Below, piece by piece: positions 18,078 through 27,275 of a stretch of 64,000 nt of DNA. How positions within the stretch are numbered: position 1 is the first letter of the stretch; each line of letters opens with the position of its first letter. Position numbers and translations under genes: made by a program. The notes beneath the pieces were generated by a model. That model worked only from the letters and a program-made list of their open reading frames with translations, had not been told where the DNA came from and ran no database searches. Source of the stretch: Novosphingopyxis iocasae (GTDB lineage: Bacteria > Pseudomonadota > Alphaproteobacteria > Sphingomonadales > Sphingomonadaceae); NCBI RefSeq assembly GCF_014334095.1, contig NZ_CP060495.1, forward strand, positions 2,471,001-2,535,000. The letters are read 5' to 3'.

Positions 18078-19175
18078 ATGCCGCAAAACGATCCCATTCT
18101 CTACTCGCCGGCGCTCGAAACGCGAGAGGATGAGGAAGCGAAGACGAATGAGGAGATGCAGGAAACCTTTCAGGATATCCTGAACATTACCGCGGAAGAT
18201 GAGGGCAGGGCGATCCGATCGGTCCACGCCAAGAGCCACGGCATCCTGTCCGGCACGCTCGAAATCCTGCCCGATCTGCCAATCGAATATGCGCAAGGCA
18301 TGTTCGCACAGCCCGGCCGGCATGCGGCGCTGGCGCGGATATCGACCAATCCCGGCGACATCCTGCACGACAAGATCGGTCTGCCGCGCGGCTTCGCGCT
18401 GAAGGTGCTGGACGTGGAAGGCACGCGCCTGCCCGGATCGGACGGTAGCGTGCAGGACTTCACCATGATCAACGCACCCGCCTTTACCGCGGAAAACGGG
18501 AAGGATTTCCTGCGCAATCTGAAGCTGCTCGCCAAGACTACCGACCGCGCGGAATGGGCGAAGAAGGGGCTTTCCACCGTCTTGCGCGGCGCGGAGAAGC
18601 TGTTGGAAACGGTGGGTCTGGAAAGCGGCACGCTGCAGTCGATGGGCGGCGCGCCGAATGTCCATCCGCTGGGCGAGACCTACTATACGATGACGCCCTA
18701 TCGCTACGGCGATTATGTCGCGAAGCTGCAGATCGTGCCCGTTTCCGATAATCTCACATCGCTGACCGGGGAGATAATCGATGCGTCGGATCGTCACGAC
18801 GCTTTGCGTGAAGAGGTGGCCGAAGCGATGAAGACGGCGGACGGCGTCTGGGAGTTGCGCGTGCAGCTGCTGCGCGACAAGGACAGCATGCCGATCGAGG
18901 ATGCTACGGTGGTGTGGCATGAGGAGCTCAGCCCCTTCGTCGCCGTGGCGCGGCTCACCGTTCCCGCACAGACGGGGTGGAGCGAGGCGAAGGCCGCGAG
19001 GGTGGACGATTGCATGCATTTCAGCCCCTGGAATGGGCTGGAGGCGCACCGACCGATGGGCCGCATCAATCGCATCCGCCGCGACAGCTACGATTTGTCG
19101 GCGCGCTTCCGCGCCCGGGTGAACCAATGCCCGATGCACGAGCCGACCGCCGCCGAGCTGGAGGCGCTGGTCTGA
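18078..19175 (+). CDS. Catalase-family haem protein, short form
   Basis: A 365-residue protein matching the small catalase-like (SrpA-related) family. Catalase landmarks are the active-site region RSVHAKSHG (H50), RGFALKV, and a C-terminal R-R-D-S-Y segment at the place of the haem-ligand tyrosine. No signal peptide is seen, so it should be cytoplasmic. It may remove peroxide or act as a haem peroxidase; activity is not proven by sequence. The ATG has AAGGA 8 nt upstream. It lies between the FdhF-like gene and fdhD, suggesting a shared physiological role. Confidence 0.85.
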   Translation: MPQNDPILYSPALETREDEEAKTNEEMQETFQDILNITAEDEGRAIRSVHAKSHGILSGTLEILPDLPIEYAQGMFAQPGRHAALARISTNPGDILHDKIGLPRGFALKVLDVEGTRLPGSDGSVQDFTMINAPAFTAENGKDFLRNLKLLAKTTDRAEWAKKGLSTVLRGAEKLLETVGLESGTLQSMGGAPNVHPLGETYYTMTPYRYGDYVAKLQIVPVSDNLTSLTGEIIDASDRHDALREEVAEAMKTADGVWELRVQLLRDKDSMPIEDATVVWHEELSPFVAVARLTVPAQTGWSEAKAARVDDCMHFSPWNGLEAHRPMGRINRIRRDSYDLSARFRARVNQCPMHEPTAAELEALV

Positions 19176-19206
19176 TCTGGCCCCCGAAAACAGGATCCTG
19201 ACCGCG

Positions 19207-20004
19207 ATGGGCCGCAGCCGGACCTTCGCCGCATTGGAACGTCGGTTCGATGGGAGCCCCGATGCGGAGCGCGACCGTGCGGTGCCTGTCGAGACGCCGG
19301 TGGCGATCGAGGTCAACGGCCTCGGCTATGCTGTGATGATGGCGACGCCGTCCGACCTTGCCGAGTTCGCGACCGGTTTCGCGTTGTCGGAGGGTCTGGC
19401 CGAACGCGCCGATGAGGTTCGCAGCGATATCGCCGAGGTCGAGGGCGGCTGGATCGCGCGGCTCAAGGTTCCCGCCGCCGGGGCCGAACGCGTTGCGGAG
19501 CGCCAGCGCGCGCGCATGTCGGAAAGCAGCTGCGGCCTGTGCGGTGTGGAGAATATCGCGGCGGTGCATCGCGCATTGCCCGAACTCACCGCCGGGCCGC
19601 CGGTCGAGCGGGGCGCGATCGAGCGCGCGTTGCAGAGCTTGCGCGATTGGCAGCCGCTCAATCGGGAAACTGGCGCGGCGCACGCCGCCGCCTTCGCCGG
19701 TATCGATGGCGCAATCAGCCATGCTTTTGAGGATGTGGGCCGCCACAATGCGCTCGATAAGCTGATCGGGTGGCTGGCTTTGGCCGAAATCGATCCGGCG
19801 GGCGGCATGGTGCTGCTGTCATCGCGCTGCAGCTACGAAATCGTGGAGAAATGCGCGCGCGCCGGGGCGGGGTTGCTGGTGACGATCAGCGCGCCGACGA
19901 GCCTGGCGGTGGAGCGCGCCATGCTCGCGCGGCTGACGCTGGTCGCGCTGGCGCGCAGCGATTCAATGCTGGTGCTGAACGATCCGTTCGGGCGGATCGG
20001 ATGA
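19207..20004 (+). CDS. fdhD: Formate dehydrogenase sulfurtransferase FdhD
   Basis: Delivers sulfur to the bis-MGD cofactor of formate-dehydrogenase-type enzymes. The catalytic CxxC loop (SSCGLCG, near residues 103-109) and the later FEDVGRHNALDK and SSRCSYEIVEK motifs are conserved. Length (265) is typical. Its TGA overlaps the ATG of mobA (ATGA), coupling two steps of cofactor maturation. The likely client is the FdhF/YdeP-like protein encoded nearby. Confidence 0.96.
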   Translation: MGRSRTFAALERRFDGSPDAERDRAVPVETPVAIEVNGLGYAVMMATPSDLAEFATGFALSEGLAERADEVRSDIAEVEGGWIARLKVPAAGAERVAERQRARMSESSCGLCGVENIAAVHRALPELTAGPPVERGAIERALQSLRDWQPLNRETGAAHAAAFAGIDGAISHAFEDVGRHNALDKLIGWLALAEIDPAGGMVLLSSRCSYEIVEKCARAGAGLLVTISAPTSLAVERAMLARLTLVALARSDSMLVLNDPFGRIG

Positions 20005-20519
20005 GGCTGCTCGGCGCGGTGCTGGCCGGGGGACGCTCCAGCCGTTTCGGCTCGGACAAGGCCGAGGCGCTGTTGGAGGGACGCAGGCTGATCGATCATG
20101 TTGCCGCAGCGCTCGACGCCGAAACCGATGGGTTGATCGTCGTTGGCCGAGAGGACGCTGCTTATGCCTGCGTTCCCGATCGGCCCGTGCCCGGGCTGGG
20201 ACCGTTGGGCGGCGTGGCAGGGGCGCTTGCCGCCGCTGGCGAACGCGGTTTCGATGCGGTGCTGACCTGTCCCGTCGATGTGCCGAAGCCGCCGACCGAT
20301 CTGCGCGGACTGCTGGCGCCGGGCCCGGCATTTCTTGTCAATCAACCGACCATCGGTCTGTGGCCGCAAGGGCTTTTGACCGGTCTGTTGGCCTTCATCG
20401 AACATGACGCGAAGCGCTCGGTTCGGGGTTTCGCGCAGCATGTCGGCGCTCGTCCGGTCGACGCACCGGGGCCGATCGCAAATATTAACCGGCCCGACGA
20501 TCTGCATAATCTTTCTTAG
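20001..20519 (+). CDS. mobA: Molybdenum cofactor guanylyltransferase MobA
   Basis: Adds GMP to Mo-molybdopterin to give MGD. The N-terminal GAVLAGGRSSRFGSDKA fits the nucleotidyltransferase signature LAGGxSxRxGxDK. GLGPLGGVAG and TCPVDVPKPP match later conserved segments. At 172 residues it is slightly shorter than E. coli MobA (194). The start overlaps fdhD by four bases. Confidence 0.92.
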   Translation: MRLLGAVLAGGRSSRFGSDKAEALLEGRRLIDHVAAALDAETDGLIVVGREDAAYACVPDRPVPGLGPLGGVAGALAAAGERGFDAVLTCPVDVPKPPTDLRGLLAPGPAFLVNQPTIGLWPQGLLTGLLAFIEHDAKRSVRGFAQHVGARPVDAPGPIANINRPDDLHNLS

Positions 20520-20633
20520 TCGGCGCAACCCCTCCCCGCGCGGATGCGCTTCGGCCGCCGGGCGGGACGAACGAACCCTTCTCGCCGCTCGCGCATTGAG
20601 GCTCTGTACGTCACCTCCACCGAAAGCCGTCTC

Positions 20634-21149
20634 ATGCAAAGCACCCAGCTCACCATCAATGGCGAGAGCAGAACGCTCGAAGCCGATCCGCGCACGACCC
20701 TGCTCGATGCGCTGCGCAATCATCTCGGCCTTACCGGCAGCAAGAAGGGGTGCGATCACGGACAGTGCGGTGCCTGCACCGTCATCGTCAACGGACGGCG
20801 GATCAATAGCTGCCTGACGCTCGCCTGCATGCATGACGGAGACGAGGTCACGACCATCGAGGGGCTGGGCCAGCCCGGCAATCTCTCCGATCTTCAGGCA
20901 GCCTTTGTGGCGCAGGACGGATACCAATGCGGTTATTGCACCCCGGGCCAGATCTGCTCCGCCACCGCGATGCTGCAGGAAGCCAAGGATAATTGGCCGA
21001 GCAATGTCTCCGAAACGCTGGAGGGCCGGTTCGAACTGACCGATGAGGAAATTTCCGAGCGCATGAGCGGCAATATCTGTCGCTGCGCTGCCTATCCCAA
21101 CATTGTCGATGCCATCCGCGAAGTTGCGACGACGGGAGAGGACGCATGA
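20634..21149 (+). CDS. Aldehyde oxidoreductase 2Fe-2S subunit (PaoA/YagT-like)
   Basis: Electron-transfer subunit with two [2Fe-2S] clusters: a plant-ferredoxin-type set ([12 protein letters not shown] plus a later Cys) and the C-terminal helical set (CGYCTPG and CRCAAY). With the ATG at 20634 it has 171 residues. It lacks the twin-arginine signal found in E. coli PaoA, and no hydrophobic segment lies in frame upstream, so the complex should be cytoplasmic. It is the first of three overlapping genes. Confidence 0.93.
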   Translation: MQSTQLTINGESRTLEADPRTTLLDALRNHLGLTGSKKGCDHGQCGACTVIVNGRRINSCLTLACMHDGDEVTTIEGLGQPGNLSDLQAAFVAQDGYQCGYCTPGQICSATAMLQEAKDNWPSNVSETLEGRFELTDEEISERMSGNICRCAAYPNIVDAIREVATTGEDA

Positions 21150-22135
21150 AGCTGTTCGAATATGCGCGGGCCGAAGGCACCGATATGGCGGTGAAGGCTG
21201 CGGCCGAGCCGCAGGCGCGCTACATCGCCGGGGGCACCAACCTTCTCGATCTGATGAAGCTGGAAGTGATGGCGCCGGACAAGCTGGTCGACATCAATCG
21301 GCTCGATCTGAAATCGATCGAAGAGACCGACGATGGCCTTCGTATCGGCGCGCTCGTCACCAACAGCGATTGCGCGGCGCATCCGGATATTCGGAAGCAT
21401 TACGGCGTCCTGTCACGCGCGATCCTGGCCGGTGCCAGCGGACAGCTGCGCAACAAGGCGACAACCGGCGGCAATCTCTGCCAGCGCACCCGCTGCTATT
21501 ATTTCTACGATACCGCGATGCCGTGCAACAAGCGTGAGCCCGGTTCGGGCTGTCAGGCGATCGGTGGCGCGACGCGGCTGCACGCGATTCTCGGTGCGTC
21601 GGACCAGTGCATCGCCACCTATCCCGGCGATATGGCCGTCGCGATGAGCGCGCTCGACGCTACCGTGGAGATCGAGGGCAAGGAAGGCGCGCGCCGCCAT
21701 GTGCCGGTGCGCGATTTCCATCGACTGCCGGGCGATCACCCGGAAAAGGACAATGTGCTGGAGCAGGGTGAGCTGATCACCGCGGTTACCTTGCCCGCGC
21801 CGACGGGCGGCACGCAAATTTACCGCAAGGTGCGCGACCGCGCGTCCTATGCCTTTGCGATGGTTTCGGTCGCTGCCGATGTCCGCATGGACGGTGGGAA
21901 AATCGACCATGCCGCGCTCGCCTTCGGTGGCATTGCGCATAAACCGTGGCACGATCCCGCGATTGACGATCTGCTGAAGGGCGAAACGCCATCCGATGCG
22001 CTTTTCGACAAGGCCGCCGACATCCTTCTCGCCGAGGCGAAGGGCCAGGGCGGCAATGATTTCAAGATTCCGCTCGCCCGCCGCACGCTGAAAGCCGTGC
22101 TGCGCGAAGCCACCCAGACCGGAGAGACCGCATGA
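21146..22135 (+). CDS. Aldehyde oxidoreductase FAD subunit (PaoB/YagS-like)
   Basis: FAD-binding subunit of the xanthine-oxidase family, 329 residues. FAD contacts are visible in [16 protein letters not shown] and [13 protein letters not shown]. Four cysteines (C112, C117, C127, C136) in the segment LCQRTRC...[10 protein letters not shown] match the extra [4Fe-4S] cluster known for PaoB. The gene overlaps both neighbours by four bases, forming one coupled operon. Confidence 0.93.
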   Translation: MKLFEYARAEGTDMAVKAAAEPQARYIAGGTNLLDLMKLEVMAPDKLVDINRLDLKSIEETDDGLRIGALVTNSDCAAHPDIRKHYGVLSRAILAGASGQLRNKATTGGNLCQRTRCYYFYDTAMPCNKREPGSGCQAIGGATRLHAILGASDQCIATYPGDMAVAMSALDATVEIEGKEGARRHVPVRDFHRLPGDHPEKDNVLEQGELITAVTLPAPTGGTQIYRKVRDRASYAFAMVSVAADVRMDGGKIDHAALAFGGIAHKPWHDPAIDDLLKGETPSDALFDKAADILLAEAKGQGGNDFKIPLARRTLKAVLREATQTGETA

Positions 22136-24327
22136 CCCGCCATCTCGTAATGGACGAGCCCGCCACCAAGCGCGTGCTCGATGAACTGCCGCAGTCACTC
22201 ACCGGCAAGCCGATGGACCGTCCCGATGGCCCCAAGAAGGTCACAGGCACCGCAACCTATGCACATGAATGGAACCTGCCCGGCACTGTCTACGGCGTGC
22301 TGGTGCGTGCGACCGTGCCGAAGGGCAAGGTGACCGATATCGGCAAGGATGCCATCATGGCGCTGCCCGGCGTTCTGGGCGTGTTCAACGATGAGCGCTT
22401 TTTGCGCAATCCTGCCCAGGGTACCGCCGACGAGGCGCCGATCCAGGGGCCGGATGAAGTGGCTTATCTCGGCCAGCCAGTGGCGCTGGTCGTGGCGGCA
22501 AGCTTTGAGCAGGCGCGTCATGGCGCGCATCAGTTGCAGCTGAAATATGACGGCGCAGCGGACGGCGTATTCGATCCCGAAGCCACCAATGCGCCGCACG
22601 AACGGCCCGAGGATGATCAGCTCGATCAGGGCGATCTCGATCAAGCGATGCGCGATGCCAAGTTTAGCGTTGACCAAATCTATCGCACGCCCGGCCACAA
22701 CAGCGCGGCGATGGAGCCGCATTGCTCGGTTGCCAGTTGGGAAGGCGACAAGCTGACGCTGCGCGGCAGCTACCAAATGCTGAACTACAACATCAACGAG
22801 CTGGCCGACTCGCTGAACGTGGATGTCGAGAATGTCCGCATTCTCAGCCCCTATGTCGGTGGCGGGTTCGGCTCGAAGCTGGGCATCGCGCCGGAGGCGA
22901 TTGCCGCCGCAATCGCATCGAAGGATCTGGGCAAGCCAGTGGTCGTGGCCCTGAGCCGCCAGCAGGTGTTCGAATCGGTCATGCGCCGGTCCGAATCGCG
23001 CCAGCATATCCGGCTCGCCGCGGATGAAAGTGGCAAGCTGATCGGCCTTGGCCACGATAGCCTTGTCTCCAATCTGCCGGGCGAGGATTTCTACGAGCCG
23101 GTCATGCAGGCAACGCATTTCATCTACACCGGAGAGAACCGCCGGATGCAGATGGAGGTGGCCCGGGTGAACCGCACCTGTGCCGGGTCCGTCCGCGCGC
23201 CGGGCGAGGCGATCGGCATGGTCGCGCTGGAAAATGCGATGGACGAGCTGGCCGAAGCCAGCGACATCGATCCCGTCGAACTGCGCAAGCGCAACATCCC
23301 TGAAAGACATCCTGAAAAGGACCAAGGCTATAGCTCGCGCCCATTCGCGGAGGCGCTGGATGAGGGTGCACGCCGCTTCGGTTGGGACAAGCGCAACCCC
23401 AAGCCCGCGCAGACGCGTGAGGGCGAATGGTGGATTGGCATGGGCATGGCCTCTGCCGCGCGTGTGAATATGCTGAAGGAAGCCAAGGCGCGCGTCATCT
23501 TGAATGCGGACGGGACGGCCACAGTCGAGACCGATATGACGGATATCGGCACCGGTACTTATGCCATCCTGACGCAGATCGCGGCAGATATGCTGGGTCT
23601 GACCGCCGAGCAGGTCGAGACGCGGTTGGGCGACAGCGATTTTCCGAGGGGTTCCGGCTCCGGTGGCAGCTTCGGTGCGTCTTCCGCGGGCAGCGCGGTG
23701 TTCCTCGCCTGTCAGGATTTGCGCGACCAGATCGCGGCGAAACTGGGCGTCGAGGAAGACGGGCTTGTGCTGGAAGACGGCAGGGCAGGCGACAAGGGCC
23801 TGTCGGAGGTCCTGAACGGGGACCCATTGACCGGCGAAGGGCATATCGAGCCGGGCAAAACGTCCGAAGAGGTGCGCCAGGCGACCTATGGTAGCTATTT
23901 TGCCGAAGTCGCAGTCAACGGCGTCACGGGCGAAACGCGCGTTCGCCGCCTTACCGCGGTATTCGGTGCCGGCCGGATTCTGAATGAAAAGACCGCCACG
24001 AGCCAATGCTACGGCGGCTGCATCTGGGGCATCGGCATGGCGCTGCACGAGGAGCTGCTGTTCGACAATCGCGACGGTCACCTCGTGAACCGCGACCTTG
24101 CCGAATATCATGTTCCGACAAACCTCGATGTGCCGCAGATCGATGTGCATCTGCTGGAAGAGCGCGACGATTGGGCCAGCCCGATCCAGGCCAAGGGCAT
24201 CGGCGAACTGGGCCTGTGCGGCGGCGCGGCGGCGGTGACGAACGCGATCTACAACGCCACCGGCGTGCGCGTGCGCGACTATCCGGTGACGCTGGACAAG
24301 CTGCTCGATCAACTGCCGGAGATGTAG
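22132..24327 (+). CDS. Aldehyde oxidoreductase molybdenum subunit (PaoC/YagR-like)
   Basis: Catalytic Moco subunit, 731 residues, almost the same length as E. coli PaoC. Cofactor-binding segments include [19 protein letters not shown] and the C-terminal [14 protein letters not shown], whose Glu is the expected catalytic base of the family. Members use the cytosine-dinucleotide form of the cofactor and oxidise aldehydes to acids; exact substrate is unknown. Dedicated maturation genes (MocA- and XdhC-like) follow on the opposite strand. Confidence 0.94.
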   Translation: MTRHLVMDEPATKRVLDELPQSLTGKPMDRPDGPKKVTGTATYAHEWNLPGTVYGVLVRATVPKGKVTDIGKDAIMALPGVLGVFNDERFLRNPAQGTADEAPIQGPDEVAYLGQPVALVVAASFEQARHGAHQLQLKYDGAADGVFDPEATNAPHERPEDDQLDQGDLDQAMRDAKFSVDQIYRTPGHNSAAMEPHCSVASWEGDKLTLRGSYQMLNYNINELADSLNVDVENVRILSPYVGGGFGSKLGIAPEAIAAAIASKDLGKPVVVALSRQQVFESVMRRSESRQHIRLAADESGKLIGLGHDSLVSNLPGEDFYEPVMQATHFIYTGENRRMQMEVARVNRTCAGSVRAPGEAIGMVALENAMDELAEASDIDPVELRKRNIPERHPEKDQGYSSRPFAEALDEGARRFGWDKRNPKPAQTREGEWWIGMGMASAARVNMLKEAKARVILNADGTATVETDMTDIGTGTYAILTQIAADMLGLTAEQVETRLGDSDFPRGSGSGGSFGASSAGSAVFLACQDLRDQIAAKLGVEEDGLVLEDGRAGDKGLSEVLNGDPLTGEGHIEPGKTSEEVRQATYGSYFAEVAVNGVTGETRVRRLTAVFGAGRILNEKTATSQCYGGCIWGIGMALHEELLFDNRDGHLVNRDLAEYHVPTNLDVPQIDVHLLEERDDWASPIQAKGIGELGLCGGAAAVTNAIYNATGVRVRDYPVTLDKLLDQLPEM

Positions 24328-24371
24328 GACGATCGTGCCGGGCTTCGGTGCGAACCGGGGCCCGGCGCAGA

Positions 24372-24941
24372 TCAGGCTGGCAGATCGCTCGGCCGGTCGA
24401 TATCGCGCAATTCACCAAGTTCGACTGCGATAGTCACGGTTTCCCGTGACGCGAGATAGCTTCCGGCCCCCCGGTCCCCTTCGATCTCTAGCAAGGCGTC
24501 GAAACAGCTGTTGCCGATCAGCGCCGGGGCTCCCGCCGCGCGATCGACATGACGAACGGCGCAGGCACTGGTTGGAAGCCCGTCATGCGTAACGAGCAGA
24601 TTCGCAATCGTCGCGTGCGAAAGATAGGGCATATCGGCGAGTCCCAGGAGCAGTGCATCGGCGCCTTGCTCGCGCGCAAAACCGACTGCGCAATGTAGCG
24701 AACTCGCCATTCCGCTGGCAGCCAGCGGATTGTTGATCAGCCTTGCACCCGCTTCCTTCGCGAACAGTGGCACGTCGTCCGGCACCACCATGGCGCTGGC
24801 GAGCCAGTCGAATTCTCCCAGCACGGCCCAGCTCCACGCGCCGATCCTCCGTCCGTCCAGCATCGCATCCAGCTTGCCGCCGCCGAAGCGACTTCCCGCA
24901 CCGGCGGCGAGCAAAACGGCTGCAACCCGGTCAGCCTTCAT
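24372..24941 (-). CDS. MocA-like molybdenum cofactor cytidylyltransferase
   Basis: A 189-residue NTP-transferase with the signature VLLAAGAGSRFGGGK and the later LGLADMPYLS and INNPLAASGMASSL motifs that separate the MocA/xanthine-oxidase branch from MobA. Its expected product, molybdopterin cytosine dinucleotide, is the cofactor of PaoC-type enzymes. The ATG at 24941 overlaps the end of the xdhC-like gene by 11 bases. An ATG five codons upstream (24956) is also possible. Confidence 0.86.
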   Translation of the reverse strand: MKADRVAAVLLAAGAGSRFGGGKLDAMLDGRRIGAWSWAVLGEFDWLASAMVVPDDVPLFAKEAGARLINNPLAASGMASSLHCAVGFAREQGADALLLGLADMPYLSHATIANLLVTHDGLPTSACAVRHVDRAAGAPALIGNSCFDALLEIEGDRGAGSYLASRETVTIAVELGELRDIDRPSDLPA

Positions 24942-25854
24942 AGGCGAAGCTCTCATAGGCGGCGACGATCTGCGACAGCGCGCTCATCGCCAGAACCATC
25001 GGATCGCGTGCCCGCTCGATCAGGCCCACCGGGCTGCGAACGCGGGCGATGGCTTCTGCCCCGAAACCAAGCTCGTTCAGCATTGCCGCGCGTGCTGCCC
25101 GCGCCTGCGCGCCTCCTTGCGCGCCGATGAAATAAGCGTCCGTCTCCAGCGCCCACGGGAGCAGCCCGCGCTCCCACTCATGATCGTGGAACAGAAGCAG
25201 GATTGCCGTCCAAGGATCGACCGTCACGCCCTCCGGCGCGCGGCCGAGCGACAGGCTGCCGCCTTTGCTCCCCTGTGGCCAAAGGGTCTCGACCAGCACG
25301 CTCATGGACGCGCCCAATTGCCGCGCGGCGTCCATTTCCGGACCGGCGCCACATAGCAGCAGCCGCAGCGGCGGGGCGTAGCGTCGATTGAAATGCGCGC
25401 CGTTGCGCCCGGTTGGCCGATCGACGTCGCCCGGCTCCATTGCGCCGCCCTCCAGCGACCAAGCCAAGGCAGCGGGGCGGCGCGCATCGAGCGCGCGTAC
25501 CGCGTCGGCGCACAGGCCCGCATCAGGCGCGGCGTCGACCAGCACGTCGAGCCCACCGCCGCAGGGCAGGCGGAAATCGATATTGGGCGAACCCGCACCA
25601 TAGCGCAGCTTTTCGCGCGGAACGTCGCTGCCACCAAGCCGCCGGGCATCTTCGGCGAGCGCCGCCTCCAGGCATCCGTCCGCCAGATCGCCTGCGAAAC
25701 AGCCATCCGCGCGGATCGCCAGCTGCGCGCCGGTGCGCCGGGAAAAGCTGCCGTCGATCTGCGTGACGGTGGCCAGTGCCGCGCCGGGCGTCGCCGCTGC
25801 GCGCAGGGCGGCATCGTCGCGCCAGCGCGCCGGATCGGTTTGGTTTTGGTCCAT
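24931..25854 (-). CDS. XdhC/PaoD-family Moco chaperone
   Basis: Binds and inserts sulfurated molybdenum cofactor into xanthine-oxidase-family enzymes. The N-terminal XdhC_CoxI domain (IDGSFSRRTGAQLAI, LADGCLEAAL) and C-terminal Rossmann domain (LLLCGAGPEMD...; YFIGAQGG; RVRSPVGLIER) are both present. I take the ATG at 25854 (307 residues); an ATG at 25881 adds nine residues. It is coupled to the MocA-like gene and convergent with paoABC, so it probably acts as PaoD for that complex. Confidence 0.9.
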   Translation of the reverse strand: MDQNQTDPARWRDDAALRAAATPGAALATVTQIDGSFSRRTGAQLAIRADGCFAGDLADGCLEAALAEDARRLGGSDVPREKLRYGAGSPNIDFRLPCGGGLDVLVDAAPDAGLCADAVRALDARRPAALAWSLEGGAMEPGDVDRPTGRNGAHFNRRYAPPLRLLLCGAGPEMDAARQLGASMSVLVETLWPQGSKGGSLSLGRAPEGVTVDPWTAILLLFHDHEWERGLLPWALETDAYFIGAQGGAQARAARAAMLNELGFGAEAIARVRSPVGLIERARDPMVLAMSALSQIVAAYESFAYEG

Positions 25855-25938
25855 GATCGGCAGGTGGGCGGTCCCGCGCATCGGTTCAAGCGCGAAATCG
25901 GTTGATCCCGCCCTCGCTTTCGGGTGAGAGCGGCGTCC

Positions 25939-27273
25939 ATGAAAATGTCCCGATTTCTCGTGCCGACCCTCAAGGAAGCGCCTTCCGATGCGGTCGCGGT
26001 CTCGCACAAGCTGGCGCTGCGCGCCGGGCTGATCCATCAGGAAGCCGCCGGCATCTTCAGCTGGTTGCCGCTCGGCATCCGCGTGCTCAAGAAAATCGAG
26101 CAGATCGTGCGCGAGGAAATGGACCGCGCCGGCGCGGTCGAGGTTCTACTGCCGACGATCCAGAAGGCCGATCTGTGGCGCAAATCCGGCCGCTATGATG
26201 ATTACGGCGCGGAGATGCTGCGCATCAAGGACCGGCATGATCGCGACTTTCTGTTCGGCCCCACCGCCGAAGAGGTGATGACCGAGATCGTCGGCGCGCA
26301 TGTGAACAGCTATCAGCAGCTGCCTGTCATTCTCTACAACATTCAGTGGAAGTTCCGCGATGAGGTGCGCCCGCGCTTCGGCGTGCTGCGCAGCCGCGAA
26401 TTCCTGATGAAGGACGCCTACAGCTACGATCTGGACGAGGCCGGCGCGCGCGAAAGCTACAACCGCATGTTCGTGGCCTATCTCAACATTTTTGCGCGGC
26501 TTGGCCTCTCTGTCCTGCCGGTGCGCGCCGATCCCGGCCCGATCGGCGGCGATCTGTCGCATGAGTTCATGCTGCTCGCCAAGACCGGCGAATCGATGGT
26601 TTACGCAGATGATCGTGCGCTGGGCCTGCCCGCGCCCGGTGTCCCGCCGGAGGATCGCGCTGAATTGCAGGCGTTGGTCGATGAGCGGCTTGCGCCCTAT
26701 GCGGCCAGCGACGAACTGCACGACGCGTCCGAATATGAAGCGCGCGTGGAAGAGGGCCACCGGATGGAAGCCCGCGGCGTGGAAGTGGGCCATATCTTCT
26801 TCTTCGGCGATAAATATTCGCGTTCGATGGATGTGAAACTCGACGGGCCGGATGGTCAGCCGATCGCGTTGCAGAGCGGCAGCTACGGCGTCGGCGTATC
26901 GCGCCTCGTCGCCGCCATCATCGAGGCGAGCCATGACGAAAAAGGCATCATCTGGCCCGAAGCGGTGGCCCCTTTTCATGTCGGCATCGTCAATCTGGCG
27001 CCCGACAAGGAGGAGGTCAGCGCGCTTGCTAACAAGGTTTACAACGCACTGGAAGGGGCAGGGCGGCAGTGCCTGCTGGACGATCGCAAGATCCGCGCCG
27101 GCGGCAAGTTTGCCGACATGGACCTGATCGGCCTGCCTTGGCAGGTGGTGATCGGCCCACGTTCCGTCGCCAGTGGTGAGCTGGAGCTGAAGAACCGCGC
27201 CAGCGGCGAAACGGTCTCGCTCGGCTTCCACGATCTGATCGCCCGCCTTACCCAAGGCTCGGCCGGAAACTGA
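25939..27273 (+). CDS. proS: Prolyl-tRNA synthetase, short alphaproteobacterial form
   Basis: Charges tRNA(Pro). About 444 residues, the short form lacking the editing insertion, as in many alphaproteobacteria. Class II motifs are seen in GIFSWLPLGIRVL, FLFGPTAEEVMTEI, KFRDEVRPRFGVLRSREFLMKDAYS and GSYGVGVSRLV. The C-terminal anticodon domain is present. The start MKMSRFLVPT at 25939 matches the family; a GTG at 25924 is less likely. pabB follows two bases after the stop. Confidence 0.96.
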   Translation: MKMSRFLVPTLKEAPSDAVAVSHKLALRAGLIHQEAAGIFSWLPLGIRVLKKIEQIVREEMDRAGAVEVLLPTIQKADLWRKSGRYDDYGAEMLRIKDRHDRDFLFGPTAEEVMTEIVGAHVNSYQQLPVILYNIQWKFRDEVRPRFGVLRSREFLMKDAYSYDLDEAGARESYNRMFVAYLNIFARLGLSVLPVRADPGPIGGDLSHEFMLLAKTGESMVYADDRALGLPAPGVPPEDRAELQALVDERLAPYAASDELHDASEYEARVEEGHRMEARGVEVGHIFFFGDKYSRSMDVKLDGPDGQPIALQSGSYGVGVSRLVAAIIEASHDEKGIIWPEAVAPFHVGIVNLAPDKEEVSALANKVYNALEGAGRQCLLDDRKIRAGGKFADMDLIGLPWQVVIGPRSVASGELELKNRASGETVSLGFHDLIARLTQGSAGN

Positions 27274-27275
27274 CC

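Noticed and set aside
20544..20633. N-terminal extension of the 2Fe-2S subunit as a Tat signal
   Set aside because: It has arginines but no hydrophobic core, and the conserved domain begins at the ATG at 20634.
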